A program made the translations under genes and the position numbers. Positions 57,510 to 64,000 of a stretch of 64,000 nt of DNA are shown in pieces; positions within the stretch are counted from its first letter, which is position 1, and each line of letters starts with the position of its first letter. This stretch comes from UBA1941 sp046329555. Its GTDB lineage: Bacteria > Bacteroidota > Bacteroidia > Chitinophagales > LD1. The DNA lies in contig JAXLUK010000005.1 in NCBI GenBank assembly GCA_046329555.1, positions 1-64,000 on the forward strand, read 5' to 3'. The notes under the pieces were generated by a model. It worked only from the letters and a program-made list of their open reading frames with translations. It was not told the origin of the DNA and searched no databases.

Positions 57510-58958
57510 TTAATGCATCACATTAAAAGTGCCCTTGCCCAATGCGTTGCCCTTAGCATCGCGCAGGTACAATACATAAGTACCTAGTGGCAACTGCTGC
57601 ACCGGTAACACCGCGGTGTTGCTATTCAACACCTGAGTAATTACCATTTCGCCGTTGGCGTTATAAACTACTGCAGTAGCGTTGCGTACTAATTCATTTC
57701 CTTCAATCACCAATTGGGTGCTGGCAGGATTTGGATAAACAGAAAGGGTAACACCTTGCTGCAGCGCTTCGATGCCGTTAGAGCAGGCATGTACCACAAT
57801 GCTTCGCGAAGCAGAACCTGAACATCCCGTTGTGGTATCGGTGTAAGTATAGGTTACGGTTTTGGTACCGTTGCCTGCTACAACCGGATTGAAGGCGTTA
57901 TTGATTACGCCACTTCCGCTATACTGGCCACCAGCCGGAGAACCTCCGGAAAGAACCAGCGCCTGTGCATTGCGACAGATAGAATCCTGCAAGCCGGTAA
58001 AGGATACGGCAGGAGGAGTGCTTACAGAAACAACAACAGTGTCGGAATAATAAACCGCTCCTTGATGTCCAACCCGCACATAATAATTTCCTGCGGTAGT
58101 AATCACATTAAAGTATTGTGTAGCGCCGGTAATGGCAGTAGCGCCATTGTACCACTGGTACGTATTGCCGGGAATATTATCAGTGATAATTCCGGTGGTA
58201 TCGCCTGCGCAAATTTGCTGATCGCTATTTGGATTCAAGTATACTTTGAAGGCCGTATCTAATCCTAAAAACTGCATATCATCTACCCAAAAAGTAGTTC
58301 CTTTTACACCCAGTCCGCCGGTTAGCGCACCGCCAAATCCACCCAAACCATTTAAATCGGCAGGAGCGCTGGCAGCAGCCACAATCAACAACGTATCGGG
58401 ATTCATGGCAGAGGTGTACACAATTTTACCTTTAGCCGTTTGGAAGGAGGCCGAGTTGGTCACGCGTACAAAGGCGGTTCCAATTTCAATCGCTTGCTGC
58501 AAAAGATTGTCCCACTTAGTGAGGCGCACATAAACGCCACCCGTATCAGCTGCTCCGGCGCCACTTTGGTATTGATATTGAAAAGAAATAGAGTCTGGAC
58601 GGCTGGTGTAGGCGTAGCCATCAATGCTTGGCGAAGTAGTTGCCAAATCAAAGCCAAGCTTCTGGCAAACGGCTAATCCCGGAATCAGCAAGGTTTGGCC
58701 TAACAGAGAAATCGTTACAGAATCTGTTTTTAATTTCATAGAACTGCTGCCGGCCGCTACGTGAGCAGCATTAGTTTCGCGGGTTACCAAACCCGGATTA
58801 GAGCCGAACTGGCCCAGCAGTTGGTCAATAGAACTCCAAGACGTAGGAGCCGATACAGTGCCGCTCCAGTTTTCAAAACCGCCGTTAGGCAGTGGCGTTT
58901 GGCCCACAGCCATCACCAGAGAGCATAAGGCCAGTGTGAACGTAAATACTTTTTTCAT
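57510..58958 (-). CDS. Secreted protein with T9SS type A sorting domain
   Basis: 482 residues from ATG 58958 (MKKVFTFTLALCSLVMAVGQ, a signal peptide). The N-terminal domain begins LPNGGFENWSG and contains WVDDMQFLG, as in Bacteroidota carbohydrate-metabolism-like (PCMD) beta-sandwich domains. An Ig-like segment follows (QICAGDTTGIITDNIPGNTY ... AGNYYVRVG), then a CSGSASRSIVVHAC stretch. The C-terminal 75 residues (LSVYPNPASTQLVIEGN ... GTYVLYLRDAKG) form a type A sorting domain. On the minus strand TATCTTTA lies about 20 bp upstream of the ATG as a candidate -7 box. Confidence 0.85.
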   Translation of the reverse strand: MKKVFTFTLALCSLVMAVGQTPLPNGGFENWSGTVSAPTSWSSIDQLLGQFGSNPGLVTRETNAAHVAAGSSSMKLKTDSVTISLLGQTLLIPGLAVCQKLGFDLATTSPSIDGYAYTSRPDSISFQYQYQSGAGAADTGGVYVRLTKWDNLLQQAIEIGTAFVRVTNSASFQTAKGKIVYTSAMNPDTLLIVAAASAPADLNGLGGFGGALTGGLGVKGTTFWVDDMQFLGLDTAFKVYLNPNSDQQICAGDTTGIITDNIPGNTYQWYNGATAITGATQYFNVITTAGNYYVRVGHQGAVYYSDTVVVSVSTPPAVSFTGLQDSICRNAQALVLSGGSPAGGQYSGSGVINNAFNPVVAGNGTKTVTYTYTDTTTGCSGSASRSIVVHACSNGIEALQQGVTLSVYPNPASTQLVIEGNELVRNATAVVYNANGEMVITQVLNSNTAVLPVQQLPLGTYVLYLRDAKGNALGKGTFNVMH

Positions 58959-59025
58959 CGTAAATTTTTGTTGAGCGGTAAAGATAAATATCTGTACCAA
59001 AGCGAGAAAGCGGGGTAAGAATTGC

Positions 59026-59562
59026 CTACTTCCGGGTATTGCGGCGCAACTCCCAAAGTACAATGCCAGCCGATACCGCCACGTTCAGCGAGTGCTTGCT
59101 GCCCCACTGCGGAATCTCAATGGCATAATCGGCCATACGCACTACTTCGGCATCTACGCCATCTACTTCATTGCCAAAAATTACCGCCAGCTTTTCATGT
59201 GCCGTCAGTTGAAAAGCTTCTAACGAAATACTGCCTTTCACTTGTTCTACTACCGCAATTTTATACCCTTCAGCCCGCAGCGCCTCCAGTGCCGTTAGCG
59301 TTTGGGCTTCATATCGCCATGAAACCGTTTCCGTTGCACCCAATGCGGTTTTTTGTATGTCGCGGTGCGGCGGCGTGCCTGTTATGCCGCAACAATAAAT
59401 TCCTTCTACTAAAAAGGCATCACAGGTTCTGAAAACACTGCCTACATTCAAATGAGAACGCACATTGTCTAATACGACAACTACCGGAAGCTTTTGCGCA
59501 CTTTGCACTTCAACTTTCGATAACCGCAGCAATTCTTCGTTCGTTGTTTTTTCCCAGTTCAT
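59026..59562 (-). CDS. SpoU/TrmH-family RNA 2'-O-methyltransferase
   Basis: 178 residues, a SPOUT enzyme with the knotted AdoMet site. Motif 1 is NVRSHLNVGSVFRTCDA, motif 2 VIFGNEVDGVDAEV and motif 3 IPQWGSKHSLNVAVSAGIVL. It lacks the extra N-terminal substrate-binding domain of rRNA methyltransferases such as RlmB, so it could act on tRNA (TrmL- or TrmH-like); the target nucleotide is not predictable. It starts 9 bp after the uvrA stop on the same strand. Confidence 0.9.
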   Translation of the reverse strand: MNWEKTTNEELLRLSKVEVQSAQKLPVVVVLDNVRSHLNVGSVFRTCDAFLVEGIYCCGITGTPPHRDIQKTALGATETVSWRYEAQTLTALEALRAEGYKIAVVEQVKGSISLEAFQLTAHEKLAVIFGNEVDGVDAEVVRMADYAIEIPQWGSKHSLNVAVSAGIVLWELRRNTRK

Positions 59563-59571
59563 GGCAGAAAA

Positions 59572-62442
59572 TTATAGCTCTTCCTTCAGGAACCGCGCAG
59601 TATGACTGTGTTTTACCTTCGCTACTTCTTCAGGTGTGCCTTCCGCAATCACCGTGCCGCCCTTGCTTCCTCCTTCCGGACCCATATCAATCAGGTAATC
59701 GGCAACCTTAATCACATCCATATTATGTTCAATCACCAACACCGTATTGCCCCGCTCTACCAAACGATTCAGCACATCCAGCAAAATCTGAATATCCTGA
59801 AAATGTAATCCGGTGGTAGGTTCATCCAGTATGTAGAATGTTTTGCCGGTATCTTTCTTGCTTAACTCAGCCGATAATTTTACACGCTGTGCTTCGCCGC
59901 CGCTCAAGGTGGTGCTGCTTTGCCCCAATCGCAAATAGCCCAACCCTACATCATTCAGCGTTTTTAGTTTGGGATAGATAGCGGGTACCGCTTCAAAGAA
60001 AGTAACCGCTTCTTCCACGGTCATGTTTAACACATCGTTGATGGATTTTCCTTTGTAACGAACTTCCAGTGTTTCTCTGTTGTAGCGCTTGCCGTTGCAC
60101 TTCTCACACATCACTTCTACATCCGGCAGGAAATTCATTTCAATCACTTTCATGCCACCGCCCTGACATTCTTCACATCTTCCACCCTTCACATTAAACG
60201 AAAATCGTCCGGGCTGATAGCCGCGAATTTTTGCTTCGGGTAATAGCGCAAACAATTTTCTGATTTCATCAAACACCTTGATGTACGTCACCGGATTAGA
60301 GCGCGGCGTTCGGCCAATTGGCGTTTGATCAATCTCAATAACTTTATCAATATGCTCTAACCCTTTCACCGCTTTATACGTCAGCGGCTTGTGGTTGCTG
60401 CGATAAAAATGTTTGGAAAGAATAGGATACAACGTCTCATTAATCAGTGTGCTTTTGCCGCTTCCTGAAACACCGGTAATACCAATAAAACAACCCAGGG
60501 GAAAACGCACCGTTACTTCCTTCAGATTATTGCCGGCAGCCTTTTGCAATTCCAGCACCTTGCCGTTGCCGGTGCGCCTTGTTTTGGGAACAGGAATCGA
60601 TTTCTTTCCACCTAAATACTGCGCCGTTACCGAAGGTAGTTGCTGAAAATCTTTAGGCGTTCCTTCTGCAATAATTTTTCCGCCGTGTTCACCGGCGCCC
60701 GGACCAATATCAATAATGTAATCGCTTTCCAGCATGATGTCTTTATCATGCTCTACCACCAACACCGTATTCGGCGCATCGCTGAGTTTGCGCAACGCCT
60801 GAATCAACTGATGGTTATCGCGCTGGTGTAAACCAATGCTGGGCTCATCCAAAATATACGTTATGCCAGAAAGTTGTGAACCGATTTGCGTGGCCAAACG
60901 AATCCGCTGCGCCTCGCCGCCGCTGAGCGATTTAGCCGGCCTGTTCAGCGACAAATAATCTAAACCAACATCCAGAATAAATTGAATTCGCGTTCTGATT
61001 TCTTTCAGCAGTTCTTTGGCAATGGCCACCTGCTTTTTATTCATGCGCGATTCCAAATCCTCGAACCAGTTGTACAAATCGGAAATATCCAATTCCGCCA
61101 ATTCACCAATGTGGCGGTTGTCAATTTTAAACCATAGCGACTCGCGTTTTAACCGATAGCCACAGCAGGTTTTGCACGGAACTTTCTCCATGTAATCTTC
61201 AGCCCAACTGCGGATGGTTTCAGAAGTGGTGAAACGAAAACAACGCTTCAGCATGCCCGCTAATCCGCCTTTCGATAAGGTATACCATTTATCATCGAAA
61301 TCTTCAATCTGTAGCGCTTCTTCCGGTTCAGGCGCCACTTCTTCATCACCAAACAAAATCCATTGCAGCACTTCTTCCGGCAACGAACCTACCGGCGCGG
61401 AAAGCGAAAAACCCATCACCTTGGTCATCTTCTGCAATTCGCGGAAAATGAAATTCTCGCGCGCTTCGCCAATAGGCGCAATGCCGCCTTTATTTATCGA
61501 TAGCGACGGATCGGGAATAATGGTGTTGCGGTTAATTTCAAACTGTACACCAAGGCCGCCGCAATCGGGGCAGGCTCCGTATGGCGAGTTGAAAGAAAAC
61601 GTATTCGGCGAAGGCTCTTCATACGATATGCCGCTATCTACACACATCAGGTGTTTGGAAAAACTCATCACCTCATGCGTATCGGCATTCGCCAATTGAA
61701 TGAGTCCTTTCCCCTGTTTCATGGCCAGTTGCACCGACTGACGAATCCGGTCTTTATTCGCCGAATCCATCGTAAGCCGGTCAATCACCAATTCGATATC
61801 GTGAATTTTGAATCGGTCGAGTTGCATCTTCGGCTTCACCTCTACAATGTCGCCATCCACACGCACCTTGGTGTATCCCTGCTTGCGCAGGTTTTCGAAC
61901 AATTCGCGATAATGCCCTTTGCGCCCGCGCACCACAGGCGCCAACAAGATCAACTTCTTGCCCTTGTGCTGTTCCAGCAGATTGTCGATGATTTGTTCTT
62001 CGGTGAACTTCACCATCTTCTTACCGGTAACCGATGAATACGCTTCGGCGGTACGGGCGTACAGCAGGCGCATGAAATCGTAAATTTCCGTCACCGTGCC
62101 CACGGTTGAACGCGGGTTGCGGTTGGTTGATTTTTGTTCGATGGAAATCACGGGGCTCAGTCCGCTGATTTTATCTACATCAGGGCGTTCAAGACCACCG
62201 ATAAACTGCCGGGCATAAGCCGAAAAACTTTCTAAATACCGGCGTTGGCCTTCCGCATAAATCGTATCAAAAGCCAATGAAGATTTTCCTGAACCGCTTA
62301 ATCCGGTAATCACCACCAACTGATTGCGCGGAATGGCGATATCGATATTCTTGAGGTTGTGCGCCCGTGCGCCGTATACTTCAATGGCATCGGGTTCGAT
62401 AGCTGCAACAACTGTTTTTTCGGGATGGGATTTCCTGGCCAT
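59572..62442 (-). CDS. uvrA: Excinuclease ABC subunit A
   Basis: 956 residues, normal UvrA length. The UvrA dimer scans DNA for bulky damage and loads UvrB in nucleotide excision repair. Two ABC modules are seen: Walker A GLSGSGKSSLAFDTIY and GVSGSGKSTLINETLY, signatures LSGGEAQRIRLATQ and LSGGEAQRVKLSAE, Walker B ILDEPSIGLHQRD and ILDEPTTGLHFQD. Zinc clusters are CPDCGGLG and CEKCNGKRYNRET with CEECQGGG. Start set at ATG 62442 (MARKSHPEK). On the minus strand a TAATTTG box lies about 10 bp upstream. Confidence 0.97.
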   Translation of the reverse strand: MARKSHPEKTVVAAIEPDAIEVYGARAHNLKNIDIAIPRNQLVVITGLSGSGKSSLAFDTIYAEGQRRYLESFSAYARQFIGGLERPDVDKISGLSPVISIEQKSTNRNPRSTVGTVTEIYDFMRLLYARTAEAYSSVTGKKMVKFTEEQIIDNLLEQHKGKKLILLAPVVRGRKGHYRELFENLRKQGYTKVRVDGDIVEVKPKMQLDRFKIHDIELVIDRLTMDSANKDRIRQSVQLAMKQGKGLIQLANADTHEVMSFSKHLMCVDSGISYEEPSPNTFSFNSPYGACPDCGGLGVQFEINRNTIIPDPSLSINKGGIAPIGEARENFIFRELQKMTKVMGFSLSAPVGSLPEEVLQWILFGDEEVAPEPEEALQIEDFDDKWYTLSKGGLAGMLKRCFRFTTSETIRSWAEDYMEKVPCKTCCGYRLKRESLWFKIDNRHIGELAELDISDLYNWFEDLESRMNKKQVAIAKELLKEIRTRIQFILDVGLDYLSLNRPAKSLSGGEAQRIRLATQIGSQLSGITYILDEPSIGLHQRDNHQLIQALRKLSDAPNTVLVVEHDKDIMLESDYIIDIGPGAGEHGGKIIAEGTPKDFQQLPSVTAQYLGGKKSIPVPKTRRTGNGKVLELQKAAGNNLKEVTVRFPLGCFIGITGVSGSGKSTLINETLYPILSKHFYRSNHKPLTYKAVKGLEHIDKVIEIDQTPIGRTPRSNPVTYIKVFDEIRKLFALLPEAKIRGYQPGRFSFNVKGGRCEECQGGGMKVIEMNFLPDVEVMCEKCNGKRYNRETLEVRYKGKSINDVLNMTVEEAVTFFEAVPAIYPKLKTLNDVGLGYLRLGQSSTTLSGGEAQRVKLSAELSKKDTGKTFYILDEPTTGLHFQDIQILLDVLNRLVERGNTVLVIEHNMDVIKVADYLIDMGPEGGSKGGTVIAEGTPEEVAKVKHSHTARFLKEEL

Positions 62443-62560
62443 GAAGGCGCGCAAATTAGGATTTCAAAACAAGAAAACAGCAGAAAGGTTTGGAAAAGTT
62501 ATGAGGCAGAAGAAGAACAGGAACATTTGCAAACCCCGCAACATTTTTCTATTTCGCGGC

Positions 62561-63112
62561 ATGAGCATTTTGCAGCAGTTGAAGGTTGACCGTTCATGGA
62601 CCTTGTTTCTTGACCGCGACGGTGTCATCAATCTGCACTTTCCGAAAGATTATGTGAAAGACTGGAGCGAATTCTACTTTCTGGAAGGCGTGCTGGACCA
62701 CCTCGCCCGCTTATCTAATCAATTTGGGAAGATTGTGGTGGTTACCAACCAGCAAGGCGTGGGAAAGGGGTTGATGTCGGAAGACACCTTGCAGGCGATT
62801 CACAGCAATATGATGGCAGAAATTCAGGCTGCGGGAGGAAGAATTGACTCCATCTATGCCGCAACATCTTTGGCGCACGACGACCCCACCGGCCTGCGCA
62901 AACCCAAGATAGGCATGGCCATGCAGGCCGTGGAAGATTTTCCGGAAATTGAATTCGACCGATCTATCATTGTGGGCGATTCCATCACCGATATGCAATT
63001 TGGCCGCAACGCCGGCATGCATACGGTTTTTGTTACAGACAAGGAAAAATTAGACCCGCTGGAAAGTCTGCTGGTCGATTTTCGGATTACCTCGCTGGCA
63101 GAATTAAAATAA
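62561..63112 (+). CDS. HAD-IIIA phosphatase, GmhB-like
   Basis: 183 residues from ATG 62561; the longer upstream frame runs over the uvrA promoter on the other strand and is not used. HAD motif I is LFLDRDGVINLHF, motif II VVVTNQQGVGKG, with Lys in LRKPKIGMA and motif III IVGDSITDMQFGRNAG. DxDGxIN and this size fit D-glycero-D-manno-heptose-1,7-bisphosphate phosphatase or histidinol-phosphatase-like enzymes. The neighbouring HddC-like nucleotidyltransferase, convergent with it, favours the heptose role. Confidence 0.82.
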   Translation: MSILQQLKVDRSWTLFLDRDGVINLHFPKDYVKDWSEFYFLEGVLDHLARLSNQFGKIVVVTNQQGVGKGLMSEDTLQAIHSNMMAEIQAAGGRIDSIYAATSLAHDDPTGLRKPKIGMAMQAVEDFPEIEFDRSIIVGDSITDMQFGRNAGMHTVFVTDKEKLDPLESLLVDFRITSLAELK

Positions 63113-63114
63113 GC

Positions 63115-63798
63115 TTACAACAGGGTTGCCGCCCGCGCATAATCTTCCGGAATACCAATATCCAGAAACAGCGCATCGCTTTGAAAACCATACAGCGAAC
63201 CGCCGGCTTCTGCTTCCAGAATTTCTTTTTCAAACGAAAACACCTCGGGTAAATGACGGCCTGCAAACACATCGCGGCGCAGGTAGTAAATACCGCCATT
63301 AATTAAACCACTGGCGCAATATTTTTTCTCTTCGAAACGAAGAATGCGTTGGCGCTCATCCAGGGCAACAGCCCCGTACCGATCGAAATCGCTCATGGGT
63401 TTCAGCGCCAGCGTGAGATCAGCTTTTTGCGCTTCCGAAAATCGTTTCATCGCCTGCAAATCCACATTAAAAATGGTGTCGCCATTCACAATAAAACAAG
63501 GCGTATCCACCAGCGCCACCGCCTGATTCAGCGCGCCTCCGGTGCCCAGCGGCTTGCTTTCAATGGTATAACGCAGCGACAACTGCTGATAACGATCGCC
63601 AAAATAATCGCTGATTTTTTCGTGCAGATAACCCACCGACAGCAACACCTCTTCTATGCCGTTTTGTTGCAGGTGATCCAGTACATACTGCAGAAAGGGA
63701 ACGCCCTTTACCGGGGCCATAGGCTTGGGTACTTCGCTCACTACTTGCTGTAACCGCGTGCCCAAACCGCCCGCCAGAACAATAGCTGTTTGCTTCAT
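63115..63798 (-). CDS. Sugar-phosphate nucleotidyltransferase, HddC-like
   Basis: 227 residues, a GT-A type nucleotidyltransferase. The front motif AIVLAGGLGTRLQQVVSEVP with KPM is followed by GTGGALNQA, VNGDTIFNVDL (metal-binding Asp) and EEKKYCASGLINGGIYYLRR. Size and motifs fit D-glycero-alpha-D-manno-heptose-1-phosphate guanylyltransferase or close relatives (mannose-1-P guanylyltransferase-like). It converges with the GmhB-like gene, leaving 2 bp between stops. On the minus strand TACCTTCG is a -7-like box six bases before its ATG. Confidence 0.85.
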   Translation of the reverse strand: MKQTAIVLAGGLGTRLQQVVSEVPKPMAPVKGVPFLQYVLDHLQQNGIEEVLLSVGYLHEKISDYFGDRYQQLSLRYTIESKPLGTGGALNQAVALVDTPCFIVNGDTIFNVDLQAMKRFSEAQKADLTLALKPMSDFDRYGAVALDERQRILRFEEKKYCASGLINGGIYYLRRDVFAGRHLPEVFSFEKEILEAEAGGSLYGFQSDALFLDIGIPEDYARAATLL

Positions 63799-63873
63799 GG
63801 GCGGCGAAGGTAGCCAAATGATGCCTTACCTCCGATATTTTCACCATATTCGCGGCGCAAAAAAACACGCTGT

Positions 63874-64000
63874 ATGTCGTTACTTACCGTTGGCACCGTA
63901 GCCTTTGATGCTATCGAAACACCATTTGGAAAAACAGAAAAAATTGTGGGCGGCGCAGCTACCTATATCGCCTGGGCAGCCTCCTATTTCTCTAAGCGCG
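63874..64000 (+). CDS. PfkB-family carbohydrate/nucleoside kinase (3' part outside window)
   Basis: The first 42 codons are visible: MSLLTVGTVAFDAIETPFGK, then EKIVGGAATYIAWAASYFSK. The G-T-V-A-x-D-x-I-E-T-P start and GGAATYIA match the N-terminal substrate-binding region of PfkB-family kinases (ribokinase or adenosine kinase type) common in Bacteroidota. The rest lies beyond the window. CATATTCG upstream may be the -7 box. Confidence 0.75.
   Translation, partial: MSLLTVGTVAFDAIETPFGKTEKIVGGAATYIAWAASYFSKR

Noticed and set aside
62324..62560. Upstream extension of the GmhB-like gene
   Set aside because: It overlaps the start and promoter of uvrA on the other strand; the HAD fold begins after ATG 62561.
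1..64000. tRNA or rRNA genes
   Set aside because: I looked for tRNA T-loop and anticodon-arm patterns and rRNA-like stretches and found none convincing; a tRNAscan run would settle it.

Overview
The window looks like the chromosome of an environmental Bacteroidota, most likely a Chitinophagales/Sphingobacteriales relative. The evidence is four proteins with type IX secretion (T9SS) sorting domains, a PorP/SprF protein with a PorE/SprE-like partner, a LytS/LytTR two-component pair, several SCK/SC lipoproteins, and promoter -7 boxes of the TAnnTTTG/TAnnTTCG kind lying only a few bases before start codons. Shine-Dalgarno sequences are rare.

Layout. 1-13.7 kb is ordinary, GC-richer chromosome: L,D-transpeptidase (cut by the window edge), a phosphatidylserine decarboxylase-like protein, an SDR, an ELWxxDGT-repeat T9SS protein, a WYL regulator, an ACMSD-kynureninase pair, Bcp peroxiredoxin, an M43-type secreted protease and TrhO. 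Between 5.8 and 6.7 kb lies a nested satellite-like array with a 425-bp higher-order period. 14.0-20.35 kb is an AT-rich block of small genes, nearly all on the minus strand, separated by long imperfect palindromes bounded by AAC...GTT. These behave as integron attC sites: the first bases of each cassette are complementary to the bases at its other end. 21.0-24.2 kb returns to chromosome-like genes (esterase, outer-membrane protein, LytS-type kinase, LytTR regulator). 24.4-30 kb is mixed: lipoproteins, a HEPN/MNT pair, a DoxX-like protein, a Crp/Fnr regulator, and decayed IS1182-family copies.

30.0-40.9 kb is the most interesting part. It is a cassette array with no integrase gene in the window (CALIN-like). 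It carries a PvuII-like restriction-modification system whose endonuclease is fused to a controller-type HTH domain, a Sul-type dihydropteroate synthase, a Crp/Fnr regulator with an SMR efflux pump, and tet(X). Four full-length IS1182-family copies (three here and one at 15.6 kb) and at least two decayed ones sit in the crossover (R') end of attC sites. This suggests that the element targets attC. Two full copies have mismatched flanks and appear to mark later recombination, one of them joining two attC arrays of opposite direction.

41-64 kb is chromosome again: a 112-bp tandem repeat, a patatin-like lipoprotein gene interrupted by an IS3-family element, PlsC, a three-gene cluster of a giant PKD/SBBP adhesin-like T9SS type-B substrate with PorP/SprF and a TPR/PD40/OmpA-like protein, an RluB/RsuA-family pseudouridine synthase, VOC and AHSA1 proteins, a T9SS protein, a SpoU methyltransferase, UvrA, GmhB-like and HddC-like enzymes, and the start of a PfkB-family kinase. 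No tRNA, rRNA or CRISPR array was seen.

All family assignments rest on motifs and remembered family sequences; no database search was run.
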